Under the pieces are notes generated by a model that saw nothing but the letters and a program-made list of their open reading frames with translations, was not told where the DNA came from and searched no databases. Shown piece by piece: positions 1 to 9,044 of a stretch of 60,000 nucleotides of DNA. The translations under genes and the position numbers were made by a program. The stretch's first letter is position 1. Each line of letters opens with the position of its first letter. Source of the stretch: Nematostella vectensis (taxonomy: Eukaryota; Cnidaria; Anthozoa; Actiniaria; Edwardsiidae); contig NC_064036.1 of the NCBI RefSeq assembly GCF_932526225.1, positions 18,500,953-18,560,952 on the forward strand, given 5' to 3'.

Positions 1-170
1 CAGTGCATTTAAAAAAAGTCTTCGAGCCGTATTCGAACCAGCGACCAAGGGATCACAATTATAAATCTACAGTCCCCCGTTCTACCAACTGAGCTATCGA
101 AGGATGGATGTCCATGGAAAGGACAATCAACGTAACCTTGACCAAAATAAACAGCAGTGCACATAAAAAA

Positions 171-234
171 TCCTTCAAGCCGGATTTTAACCAGCGACCT
201 AGAGATCACAGTCATAAATCTACAGTCTCCAAGG
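171..234 (-). pseudogene. Half-tRNA-Tyr unit (no D arm), class representative
   Basis: Keeps the 3' acceptor strand, T arm, variable loop, intron and anticodon, then jumps from the 5' edge of the anticodon loop to a CCTTGGA acceptor-like end. The D arm and 5' anticodon stem are gone. The unit is 36 bp shorter than a full one (118 against 154 bp), consistent with one deletion. It has no A box, and most copies have a broken B box (GGTTAAAATCC), so Pol III transcription is unlikely. 74 copies of the class are present. Confidence 0.85.
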
Positions 235-288
235 AAAGGACATTTCATGTAACCTTGCCCATAATAAACAGCAGTGCACGTAAAAAAA

Positions 289-374
289 TACTTCGAGCCG
301 GATTCGAACCAGCGACCTAGGGATCACAATTATAAATCTGCAGTCCCCCGTTCTACCAACTGAGCTATCGAAGG
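289..374 (-). tRNA. tRNA-Tyr-like with GCA (Cys) anticodon
   Basis: Plus-strand 339-341 is TGC, giving anticodon GCA. Base 72 is T, so the C1-G72 pair is lost, and the D stem has GAAC for GAGC. Probably a pseudogene. Confidence 0.6.
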
Positions 375-558
375 ATGGATGTCCATGGAAAGGACAATCA
401 ACGTAACCTTGACCAAAATAAACAGCAGTGCACATAAAAAATCCTTCAAGCCGGATTTTAACCAGCGACCTAGAGATCACAGTCATAAATCTACAGTCTC
501 CAAGGAAAGGACATTTCATGTAACTTTGCCCATAATAAACAGCAGTGCACGTAAAAAA

Positions 559-644
559 TACTTCGAGCCGGATTCGAACCAGCGACCTAGGGATCACAAT
601 TATAAATCTACAGTCCCCCGCTCTACCAATTGAGCTATCGAAGG
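559..644 (-). tRNA. tRNA-Tyr (GTA), C1-G72 pair lost
   Basis: Complete structure as 1022-1107, but base 72 is T (no C1-G72 pair) and base 15 is A. Confidence 0.68.
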
Positions 645-867
645 ATGGATGTATATTGAAAGGACAATCAACGTAAACTTGGCCAAAATAAAAAAGCAGT
701 GCACCTAAAAAAAAATTTCGAGCCGGATTCGAACCAGCGATTTAGGGATCTCAATTATAAATCTACAGTCCACCGCTCTACCAACTGAGCTATCGCATGA
801 TGGTTGTACATGGAAGGAACAATCAACGTAACCTTGCCCAAAATAAACAGCAGTGAACATAAAACAA

Positions 868-953
868 TCCTTCGAGCCGGATTAGAACCAGCGACCTGGG
901 GATCACAGTTATAAATCTACAGTCCCCCGCTCTACCAACTGAGCTATCGAAGG
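868..953 (-). tRNA. tRNA-Tyr (GTA), T-loop base 57 changed
   Basis: Acceptor, D arm and anticodon arm intact; the T loop reads TTCTAAT and the B box GGTTCTAATCC. CAGTT-form intron. Confidence 0.75.
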
Positions 954-1014
954 ATGGATGTACATTGAAAGGACAATCAACGTAACCTTGCCCAAAATAA
1001 ACAGCAGTGAACGT

Positions 1015-1021
1015 AAAAAAA
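1015..1021 (-). terminator. Pol III oligo-T terminator, reference copy
   Basis: Seven consecutive T on the minus strand directly follow the discriminator of the 1022-1107 gene. Across the array this run is T5-T9 in most subfamilies, or T4 preceded by TTG in the subfamily whose intron has CAGTT on the plus strand. Confidence 0.85.
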
Positions 1022-1032
1022 TCCTTCGAGCC

Positions 1033-1043
1033 GGATTCGAACC
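1033..1043 (-). promoter_or_regulatory. Pol III B box (internal promoter), reference copy
   Basis: The minus strand reads GGTTCGAATCC in the T arm, a consensus B box. Variants elsewhere are GGTTTGAATCC (the 'caaacc' subfamily), GGTTAAAATCC (many half-tRNAs, which loses the invariant C) and GGTTCTAATCC (868-953 and its duplicates). Confidence 0.9.
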
Positions 1044-1057
1044 AGCGACCTAGGGAT

Positions 1058-1070
1058 CACAATTATAAAT
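1058..1070 (-). other. 13-bp tRNA-Tyr intron, reference copy
   Basis: The plus strand reads CACAATTATAAAT between the base encoding position 38 and the anticodon-loop base 37. Removing it restores a normal 7-nt anticodon loop. Length is constant in nearly all full copies while sequence varies by subfamily (CACAGTTATAAAT, CACAATTGTAAAT, CACAAACATAAAT). Confidence 0.88.
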
Positions 1071-1088
1071 CTACAGTCCCCCGCTCTA

Positions 1089-1100
1089 CCAACTGAGCTA
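1089..1100 (-). promoter_or_regulatory. Pol III A box (internal promoter), reference copy
   Basis: The minus strand reads TAGCTCAGTTGG at tRNA positions 8-19, matching the consensus TRGCNNAGTNGG. It is intact in copies with the D loop AGTTGGTA, disrupted in the roughly 52 copies with the longer D loop AGTTTTGTA, and absent from the half-tRNA units. Confidence 0.9.
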
Positions 1101-1174
1101 TCGAAGGATGGATGAGCATTGAAAGGGCAATCAACGTAACCTTGACCAAAATAAACAGCATTGAACGTAAAAAA

Positions 1175-1221
1175 TTATTCGAGCCGGATTCGAACCAGCA
1201 ACCTAGGATCAGTCTCCAAGA
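1175..1221 (-). pseudogene. T-arm-only tRNA-Tyr unit, class representative
   Basis: Only the 3' acceptor strand, T arm and variable region remain before the same acceptor-like end seen in half-tRNAs; anticodon, intron and D arm are missing. It is nearly always followed by a full unit that starts TCCTTTGA or a close variant and has GAATGA in place of GACCT (for example 1272-1357), so the two travel as a pair. 19 copies. Confidence 0.82.
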
Positions 1222-1426
1222 AAATGAAATTCCATGTAACATTGCCCAACGTAAAGCGCATGTATAAAACATCCTTTGAGCCGGATTCGAACCAGCGAAT
1301 GAGGGATCACAATTGTAAATCTACAGCCCCCCGCTCTACCAACTGAGCTATCGAAGGATGGATGTACATTGAAATGACAATCAACGTGACCTTGCCCAAA
1401 ATAAAAAAGCAGTGCATTTAAAAAAA

Positions 1427-1512
1427 TTCTTCGAGCCGGATTCGAACCAGCGACCTAGGGATCACAATTATAAATCTACAGTCCCCCGCTCTACCAATTG
1501 AGCTATCGAAGG
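1427..1512 (-). tRNA. tRNA-Tyr (GTA), C1-G72 pair lost
   Basis: Complete structure; base 72 is A and base 15 is A. First of the subfamily preceded on the plus strand by the spacer variant GCAGTGCATTT. Confidence 0.68.
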
Positions 1513-2209
1513 ATGGATGTACATGGAAAGGACAATCAACGTAACCTTGCCCAAAATAAACAGAAGTGAACGTAAAAAATCCTTCAAGCCGGATTCGAAC
1601 CAGCGACCTAGGGATCACAATTATAAATCTACAGCCCCCCGCTCTACAAAACTGAGCTATCGAAGGATGGATGTACATGGAAAGGACAATCAACGTAACC
1701 TTGCCCAAAATAAACAGCAAGGCACCTAAAAACATTTTTCGAGCCGGATTCAAACCAGCAACCTTCGGATCACAATTATAAATCTACAGCCCCCCGCTCT
1801 ACCAACTGAGCTATCGAAGGATGGATATACATTGAAAGGACAATCAACGTAACCTTGCCCAAAATAAATCTAAAATCTCCAAGGAAAGGACATTCCATGT
1901 AACCTTCCCTAAAATAAACAGCAGTGCACGTAACAAAATCCTTGGAGACGGATTCGAACCAGCGACCAAGGGATCACAATTATAAATCTACAGTCCCCCG
2001 TTCTACCAACTGAGCTATCGAAGGATGGATGTCCATGGAAAGGACAATCAACGTAACCTTGACCAAAATAAACAGCACTGCACATAAAAAATCCTTCAAG
2101 CCGGATTTTAACCAGCGACCTAGAGATCACAGTCATAAATCTACAGTCTCCAAGGAAAGGACATTTCATATAACCTTGCCCAAAACAAACAGCAGTGCAC
2201 GTAAAACAA

Positions 2210-2295
2210 TCCTTCGAGCCGGATTCGAACCAGCGACCTAGGGATCACAGTTATAAATCTACAGTCCCCCGTTCTACCAACTGAGCTATCGAAGG
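2210..2295 (-). tRNA. tRNA-Tyr (GTA), one D-stem mismatch
   Basis: Identical to the intact 9045 copy except that the D stem reads GAAC for GAGC. Confidence 0.8.
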
Positions 2296-2363
2296 ATGGA
2301 TGTACATTGAAAGGACAATCAACGTAACCTTGCCCAAAATAAACAGCAGTGAACGTAAAAAAA

Positions 2364-2449
2364 TCCTTCGAGCCGGATTCGAACCAGCGACCTAGGGATC
2401 ACAATTATAAATCTAAAGACCCCCGCTCTACCAACTGAGCTATCGAAGG
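2364..2449 (-). tRNA. tRNA-Tyr-like with UUA (ochre) anticodon
   Basis: The acceptor stem (with C1-G72 and A73), D arm and T arm are those of the intact gene. Plus-strand 2414-2416 is TAA in place of TAC, so position 34 changes G to T and the anticodon becomes TTA, complementary to the stop codon UAA. A31 is also changed to T, putting U31 opposite U39. If transcribed, spliced and charged with tyrosine it would be an ochre suppressor; the loosened stem argues for reduced function. T7 terminator present. Confidence 0.75.
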
Positions 2450-3036
2450 ATGGATGAGCATTGAAAGGGCAATCAACGTAACCTTGACCAAAATAAACAG
2501 CAGTGAACGTAAAAAATTCTTCGAGCCGGATTCGAACCAGCAACCTAGGATCAGTCTCCAAGAAAATGAAATTCCATGTAACATTGCCCAACGTAAAGCG
2601 CATGTATAAAACATCCATTGAGCCGGATTCGAACCAGCAAATGAGGGATCACAATTGTAAATCTACAGCCCCCCGCTCTATCAACTGAGCTATCGAAGGA
2701 TGGATGTACATTGAAAGGACAATCAACGTGACCTTGCCAAAAAAAAAGCAGTGCATTTAAAAAAATTCTTCGAGCCGGATTCGAACCAGCGACCAAGGGA
2801 TCACAATTATAAATCTACAGTCCCTCGTTCTACCAACTGAGCTATCGAAGGATGGATGTCCATGGAAAGGACAATCAACGTAACCTTGACCAAAATAAAC
2901 ATCAGTGCACATAAAAAATCCTTCAAGCCTGATTTTAACCAGCGACCTAGAGATCACAGTCATAAATCTACAGTCTCCAAGGAAAGGACATTTCATGTAA
3001 CCTTGCCCAAAATAAACAGCAGTGCACGTAAAACAA

Positions 3037-3122
3037 TCCTTCGAGCCGGATTCGAACCAGCGACCTAGGGATCACAGTTATAAATCTACAGTACCCCGCT
3101 CTACCAACTAAGCTATCGAAGG
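3037..3122 (-). tRNA. tRNA-Tyr (GTA), anticodon- and D-stem changes
   Basis: Acceptor with C1-G72, T arm and loops intact. One anticodon-stem base is T for G, and the D stem begins GCTT, which can still form a G-U pair. Confidence 0.7.
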
Positions 3123-4296
3123 ATGGATGTATATTGAAAGGACAATCAACGTAAACTTGGCCAAAATAAAAAAGCAGTGCACCTAAAAAAAAATTTCGAG
3201 CCGGATCCAAACCAGCGACCTAGGGATCACAATTATAAATCTACAGTCCCCCGCTCTACCAACTGAACTATCGCATAATGGATGTACATGGAAGGAACAA
3301 TCAACGTAACCTTGCCCAAAATAAACATCAATTAACATAAAAAAATCCTTCGAGCCGGATTCGAACCAGCGACCTGGGGATCATAATTATAAATCTACAG
3401 TCCCCCGCTTTACCAACTGTGCTATCGAAAGATTGATGTACGTGGAAAGGACAATTAATGTAAACTTGCCCAAAATAAACAGTATTGCACGTAAAAAAAT
3501 CCTTCGAGCAGGATTCGAACCAGCGACCTAGAGATCCCAATTATAAATCTACAGTCCTCCGCTCTACCAACTGAGCTATCGAAGGTTGGATGTACATTAA
3601 AAGGACAATCAACGTAATCTTACCCAAAATAAAAAAAGCAGTGCACCTAAAAACATTTCTTCGGGCAGGATTCGAACCAACGATTTAGGGATCACAGTTA
3701 TACATCTACAGTCTCCAAGAAAAGGACATTCCATGTAATCTGTCCAATATAAACAGCAACTCACGTAAAAAATTCTTCGAGCCGGATTCGAACCAGCAAC
3801 CTAGGATCAGTCTCAAAGAAAATGAAATTCCATGTAACATTGCCCAACGTAAAGCGCATGTATAAAACATCCTTTGAGCCGGATTCGAACCAGCGAATGA
3901 GGGATCACAATTGTAAATCTACAGCCCCCTGCTCTACCAACGGAGCTATCGAAGGATGGATGTACATTGAAAGGACAATGAACGTGACCTTGCCCAAAAT
4001 AAAAAAAGCAGTGCATTTAAAAAAAGTCTTCGAGCCGTATTCGAACCAGCGACCAAGGGATCACAATTATAAATCTACAGTCCCCCGTTCTACCAACTGA
4101 GCTATCGAAGGATGGATGTCCATGGAAAGGACAATCAACGTAACCTTGACCAAAATAAACAGCAGTGCACATACAAAATCCTTCAAGCCGGATTTTAACC
4201 AGCGACCTAGAGATCACAGTCATAAATCTACAGTCTCCAAGGAAAGGACATTTCATGTAACCTTGCCCATAATAAACAGCAGTGCACGTAAAAAAA

Positions 4297-4382
4297 TACT
4301 TCGAGCCGGATTCGAACCAGCGACCTAGGGATCACAATTATAAATCTGCAGTCCCCCGTTCTACCAACTGAGCTATCGAAGG
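4297..4382 (-). tRNA. tRNA-Tyr-like with GCA (Cys) anticodon
   Basis: Duplicate of 289-374 at offset 4,008 with the same GCA anticodon (plus-strand 4347-4349), T72 and D-stem mismatch. Confidence 0.6.
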
Positions 4383-4566
4383 ATGGATGTCCATGGAAAG
4401 GACAATCAACGTAACCTTGACCAAAATAAACAGCAGTGCACATAAAAAATCCTTCAAGCCGGATTTTAACCAGCGACCTAGAGATCACAGTCATAAATCT
4501 ACAGTCTCCAAGGAAAGGACATTTCATGTAACTTTGCCCATAATAAACAGCAGTGCACGTAAAAAA

Positions 4567-4652
4567 TACTTCGAGCCGGATTCGAACCAGCGACCTAGGG
4601 ATCACAATTATAAATCTACAGTCCCCCGCTCTACCAATTGAGCTATCGAAGG
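4567..4652 (-). tRNA. tRNA-Tyr (GTA), C1-G72 pair lost
   Basis: Duplicate of 559-644 (T72, A15). Confidence 0.68.
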
Positions 4653-4875
4653 ATGGATGTATATTGAAAGGACAATCAACGTAAACTTGGCCAAAATAAA
4701 AAAGCAGTGCACCTAAAAAAAAATTTCGAGCCGGATTCGAACCAGCGATTTAGGGATCTCAATTATAAATCTACAGTCCACCGCTCTACCAACTGAGCTA
4801 TCGCATGATGGTTGTACATGGAAGGAACAATCAACGTAACCTTGCCCAAAATAAACAGCAGTGAACATAAAACAA

Positions 4876-4961
4876 TCCTTCGAGCCGGATTAGAACCAGC
4901 GACCTGTGGATCACAGTTATAAATCTACAGTCCCCCGCTCTACCAACTGAGCTATCGAAGG
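4876..4961 (-). tRNA. tRNA-Tyr (GTA), T-loop base 57 changed
   Basis: Duplicate of 868-953 with the same T-loop change plus one extra anticodon-stem substitution (gtgga on the plus strand). Confidence 0.7.
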
Positions 4962-5029
4962 ATGGATGTACATTGAAAGGACAATCAACGTAACCTTGCC
5001 CAAAATAAACAGCAGTGAACGTAAAAAAA

Positions 5030-5115
5030 TCCTTCGAGCCGGATTCGAACCAGCGACCTAGGGATCACAATTATAAATCTACAGTCCCCCGCTCTACCAA
5101 CTGAGCTATCGAAGG
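5030..5115 (-). tRNA. tRNA-Tyr (GTA), intact
   Basis: Exons identical to 1022-1107, same intron, T7 terminator. It is the duplicate of that gene at offset 4,008 bp. Confidence 0.94.
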
Positions 5116-5705
5116 ATGGATGAGCATTGAAAGGGCAATCAACGTAACCTTGACCAAAATAGACAGCAGTGAACGTAAAAAATTCTTCGAGCCGGATTCG
5201 AACCAGCAACCTAGGATCAGTCTCCAAGAAAATGAAATTCCATGTAACATTGCCCAACGTAAAGCGCATGTATAAAACATCCTTTGAGCCGGATTCGAAC
5301 CAGCGAATGAGGGATCACAATTGTAAATCTACAGCCCCCCGCTCTACCAACTGAGCTATCGAAGGATGGATGTACATTGAAAGGACAATCAACGTGACCT
5401 TGCCTAAAATAAAAAAGCAGTGCATTTAAAAAAAGTCTTCGAGCCGGATTCGAACCAGCGACCAAGGGATCACAATTATAAATCTACATTCCCCCGTTCT
5501 ACCAACTGAGCTATCGAAGGATGGATGTCCATGGAAAGGAAAATCAACGTAACCTTGACCAAAATAAACAGCAGTGCACATAAAAAATCCTTCAAGCCGG
5601 ATTTTAACCAGCGACCTAGAGATCACAGTCATAAATCTACAGTCTCCAAGGAAAGGACATTTCATGTAACCTTGCCCATAATAAACAGCAGTGCACGTAA
5701 AAAAA

Positions 5706-5791
5706 TACTTCGAGCCGGATTCGAACCAGCGACCTAGGGATCACAATTATAAATCTACAGTCCCCCGCTCTACCAATTGAGCTATCGAAGG
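5706..5791 (-). tRNA. tRNA-Tyr (GTA), C1-G72 pair lost
   Basis: T72, A15; otherwise intact. Confidence 0.68.
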
Positions 5792-6014
5792 ATGGATGTA
5801 TATTTAAAGGACAATCAACGTAAACTTGGCCAAAATAAAAAAGCAGTGCACCTAAAAAAAAATTTCGAGCCGGATTCGAACCAGCGATTTAGGGATCTCA
5901 ATTATAAATCTACAGTCCACCGCTCTACCAACTGAGCTATCGCATGATGGTTGTACATGGAAGGAACAATCAACGTAACCTTGCCCAAAATAAACAGCAG
6001 TGAACATAAAACAA

Positions 6015-6100
6015 TCCTTCGAGCCGGATTAGAACCAGCGACCTGGGGATCACAGTTATAAATCTACAGTCCCCCGCTCTACCAACTGAGCTATCGAAGG
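6015..6100 (-). tRNA. tRNA-Tyr (GTA), T-loop base 57 changed
   Basis: Duplicate of 868-953 with the same T-loop change. Confidence 0.75.
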
Positions 6101-6168
6101 ATGGATGTACATTGAAAGGACAATCAACGTAACCTTGCCCAAAATAAACAGCAGTGAACGTAAAAAAA

Positions 6169-6254
6169 TCCTTCGAGCCGGATTCGAACCAGCGACCTAG
6201 GGATCACAATTATAAATCTACAGTCCCCCGCTCTACCAACTGAGCTATCGAAGG
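6169..6254 (-). tRNA. tRNA-Tyr (GTA), intact
   Basis: Exons and intron identical to 1022-1107, T7 terminator. It lies 1,139 bp from its sister copy at 5030. Confidence 0.94.
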
Positions 6255-6844
6255 ATGGATGAGCATTGAAAGGGCAATCAACGTAACCTTGACCAAAATA
6301 GACAGCAGTGAACGTAAAAAATTCTTCGAGCCGGATTCGAACCAGCAACCTAGGATCAGTCTCCAAGAAAATGAAATTCCATGTAACATTGCCCAACGTA
6401 AAGCGCATGTATAAAACATCCTTTGAGCCGGATTCGAACCAGCGAATGAGGGATCACAATTGTAAATCTACAGCCCCCCGCTCTACCAACTGAGCTATCG
6501 AAGGATGGATGTACATTGAAAGGACAATCAACGTGACCTTGCCTAAAATAAAAAAGCAGTGCATTTAAAAAAAGTCTTCGAGCCGGATTCGAACCAGCGA
6601 CCAAGGGATCACAATTATAAATCTACATTCCCCCGTTCTACCAACTGAGCTATCGAAGGATGGATGTCCATGGAAAGGACAATCAACGTAACCTTGACCA
6701 AAATAAACAGCAGTGCACATAAAAAATCCTTCAAGCCGGATTTTAACCAGCGACCTAGAGATCACAGTCATAAATCTACAGTCTCCAAGGAAAGGACATT
6801 TCATGTAACCTTGCCCATAATAAACAGCAGTGCACGTAAAAAAA

Positions 6845-6930
6845 TACTTCGAGCCGGATTCGAACCAGCGACCTAGGGATCACAATTATAAATCTACAGT
6901 CCCCCGCTCTACCAATTGAGCTATCGAAGG
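6845..6930 (-). tRNA. tRNA-Tyr (GTA), C1-G72 pair lost
   Basis: T72, A15; 1,139-bp sister of 5706. Confidence 0.68.
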
Positions 6931-7155
6931 ATGGATGTATATTGAAAGGACAATCAACGTAAACTTGGCCAAAATAAAAAAGAAGTGCACCTAAAAAAAA
7001 ATTTCGAGCCGGATTCGAACCAGCAATTTAGGGATCACAATTATAAATCTACAGTCCCCCGCTCTACCAACTGAGCTATCGCATGATGGATGTACATGGA
7101 AGGAACAATCAACGTAACCTTGCCCAAAATAAACAGCAGTGAACATAAAAATAAA

Positions 7156-7241
7156 TCCTTCGAGCCGGATTCGAACCAGCGACCTAGAGATCCCAATTAT
7201 AAATCTACAGTCCTCCGCTCTACCAACTGAGCTATCGAAGG
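7156..7241 (-). tRNA. tRNA-Tyr (GTA), GAGGA anticodon stem
   Basis: Acceptor, D arm and T arm intact. The 5' anticodon stem is GAGGA, as in vertebrate tRNA-Tyr, but its partner reads TCTCT, leaving one mismatch and one G-U. Related copies at 3500, 10335, 13752, 19093, 25896 and 41362 also have a T-stem mismatch. Confidence 0.72.
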
Positions 7242-7702
7242 ATGGATGTACATTAAAAGGACAATCAACGTAATCTTACACAAAATAAAAAAAGGAGTGC
7301 ACCTAAAAAAATTTCTTCGAGCAGGATTCGAAACAACGATTTAGGGATCACAGTTATACAACTACAGTCTCCAAGAAAAGGACATTCCATGTAATCTGTC
7401 CAAAATAAACAGCATCTCACGTAAAAAAATTCTTCGAGCCGGATTCGAACCAGCGACCTAGGGATCACTATTATAAATCTACAGTCCCCCGCTCTACAAA
7501 ACTGAGCTATCGAAGGATGGATGTACATGGAAAGTACAATCAACGTAACCTTGCCCAAAATAAACAGCAAGGCACCTAAAAACATTGTTCGAGCCGGATT
7601 CAAACCAGCAACCTTCGGATCACAATTATATATCTACAGTCTCCAAGGAAAGGACATTCCATGTAACCTTGCCCAAAATAAACAGCAGTGCACGTAAAAC
7701 AA

Positions 7703-7788
7703 TCCTTCGAGCCGGATTCGAACCAGCGACCTAGGGATCACAGTTATAAATCTACAGTCCCCCGCTCTACCAAGTGAGCTATCGAAGG
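7703..7788 (-). tRNA. tRNA-Tyr (GTA), D-loop base changed
   Basis: All stems intact; D loop reads ACTTGGTA (G15 to C), G18G19 kept; T4 terminator. Confidence 0.78.
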
Positions 7789-7856
7789 ATGGATGTACAT
7801 TGAAAGGACAATCAACGTAACCTTGCCCAAAAAAAACAGCAGTGAACTTAAAAAAA

Positions 7857-7942
7857 TCCTTCAAGCCGGATTCGAACCAGCGACCTAGGGATCACAATTA
7901 TAAATCTACAGTCCCCCGCTCTACCAACTGAGCTATCGAAGG
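7857..7942 (-). tRNA. tRNA-Tyr (GTA), acceptor G-U pair
   Basis: As 1022-1107 except base 67, where C becomes T and leaves a G6-U67 wobble. C1-G72 kept; T6 terminator. Confidence 0.8.
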
Positions 7943-8261
7943 ATAGATGAGCATTGAAAGGGCAATCAACGTAACCTTGACCAAAATAAACAGCATTGAA
8001 CGTAAAAAATTATTCGAGCCGGATTCGAACCAGCAACCTAGGATCAGTCTCCAAGAAAATAAAATTCCATGTAACATTGCACAACGTAAAGCGCATGTAT
8101 AAAACATCCTTTGAGCCGGATTCGAACCAGCGAATGAGGGATCACAATTGTAAATCTACAGCCCCCCGCTCTACCAACTGAGCTATCGAAGGATGGATGT
8201 ACATTGAAATGACAATCAACGTGACCTTGCCCAAAATAAAAAAGCAGTGCATTTAAAAAAA

Positions 8262-8347
8262 TTCTTCGAGCCGGATTCGAACCAGCGACCTAGGGATCAC
8301 AATTATAAATCTACAGTCCCCCGCTCTACCAATTGAGCTATCGAAGG
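8262..8347 (-). tRNA. tRNA-Tyr (GTA), C1-G72 pair lost
   Basis: A72, A15; 6,835-bp sister of 1427. Confidence 0.68.
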
Positions 8348-9044
8348 ATGGATGTACATGGAAAGGACAATCAACGTAACCTTGCCCAAAATAAACAGAA
8401 GTGAACGTAAAAAATCCTTCAAGCCGGATTCGAACCAGCGACCTAGGGATCACAATTATAAATCTACAGCCCCCCGCTCTACAAAACTGAGCTATCGAAG
8501 GATGGATGTACATGGAAAGGACAATCAACGTAACCTTGCCCAAAATAAACAGCAAGGCACCTAAAAACATTTTTCGAGCCGGATTCAAACCAGCAACCTT
8601 CGGATCACAATTATAAATCTACAGCCCCCCGCTCTACCAACTGAGCTATCGAAGGATGGATATACATTGAAAGGACAATCAACGTAACCTTGCCCAAAAT
8701 AAATCTAAAATCTCCAAGGAAAGGACATTCCATGTAACCTTCCCTAAAATAAACAGCAGTGCACGTAACAAAATCCTTGGAGACGGATTCGAACCAGCGA
8801 CCAAGGGATCACAATTATAAATCTACAGTCCCCCGTTCTACCAACTGAGCTATCGAAGGATGGATGTCCATGGAAAGGACAATCAACGTAACCTTGACCA
8901 AAATAAACAGCACTGCACATAAAAAATCCTTCAAGCCGGATTTTAACCAGCGACCTAGAGATCACAGTCATAAATCTACAGTCTCCAAGGAAAGGACATT
9001 TCATATAACCTTGCCCAAAACAAACAGCAGTGCACGTAAAACAA

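Larger units (their letters stand above)
1022..1107 (-). tRNA. tRNA-Tyr (GTA), intact, reference copy
   Basis: Reading the minus strand, the 7-bp acceptor stem begins CCTTCGA and closes with TCGAAGG plus discriminator A73. The D stem is GCTC/GAGC with loop AGTTGGTA, which keeps G18G19. The anticodon stem is GGGGA/TCCCT, loop CTGTAGA, anticodon GTA (plus-strand 1072-1074). A 13-bp intron (1058-1070) follows position 37, the standard place for eukaryotic tRNA introns. The T stem GCTGG/CCGGC has one G-U pair and loop TTCGAAT. The C1-G72 pair and A73, known identity elements for eukaryotic tyrosyl-tRNA synthetase, are present. CCA is not encoded. A T7 run follows the 3' end directly. The product would deliver tyrosine at UAC/UAU codons. 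Other entries are compared with this copy. Confidence 0.95.
1..4025 (-). repeat. Array block 1: decayed tRNA-Tyr units
   Basis: Units not given their own entry. Full-length but degenerate: 18-103, 714-799, 1272-1357, 1580-1666, 1735-1820, 1939-2024, 2614-2699, 2766-2851, 3192-3277, 3346-3431, 3500-3585, 3870-3955. Half-tRNA units (no D arm): 171-234, 442-505, 2092-2155, 2919-2982, 3657-3720. T-arm-only units: 1175-1221, 2517-2563, 3773-3819. Remnant: 1868-1884. Copies at 714 and 3192 have a mutated 5' acceptor strand (plus-strand TCGCATG or TCGCATA); 1580 has lost D-loop GG. Confidence 0.85.
4026..5365 (-). repeat. Segmental duplicate of 18-1357 (offset 4,008)
   Basis: Ten consecutive units, including the GCA-anticodon copy, the acceptor-mutant unit, an intact gene and a T-arm-only unit, recur in the same order and spacing with few substitutions. 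Confidence 0.9.
5435..6573 (-). repeat. 1,139-bp higher-order repeat unit
   Basis: Eight units starting at 5435 repeat at 6574 with near identity for about 500 bp more, before a switch to a different segment near 7100. It is a shortened version of the 1.4-kb group at 4026, lacking the GCA copy and one half-tRNA. Confidence 0.88.
4026..8009 (-). repeat. Array block 2: decayed tRNA-Tyr units
   Basis: Full-length but degenerate: 4026-4111, 4722-4807, 5280-5365, 5435-5520, 5861-5946, 6419-6504, 6574-6659, 7000-7085, 7430-7516. Half-tRNA units: 4179-4242, 4450-4513, 5588-5651, 6727-6790, 7313-7376, 7585-7648. T-arm-only units: 5183-5229, 6322-6368. The acceptor-mutant class (TCGCATG on the plus strand) is at 4722, 5861 and 7000, each one unit before a GTA copy whose B box or anticodon stem is altered. 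Confidence 0.85.

Noticed and set aside
171-234. Functional D-armless tRNA as in animal mitochondria
   Set aside because: The 5' anticodon stem is missing along with the D arm, so even a D-armless cloverleaf cannot form, and the internal promoter is destroyed.
108-320. Many 60-145 codon frames on both strands throughout the array
   Set aside because: All overlap tRNA copies and recur with the monomer (for example FEPDSNQRPRDHNYKSTVPRSTN on the plus strand). They reflect the repeat, not coding selection.
1022-1107. tRNA-derived SINE family
   Set aside because: Copies are head-to-tail with fixed spacers, without 3' tails or individual target-site duplications. This is tandem amplification, not retroposition.
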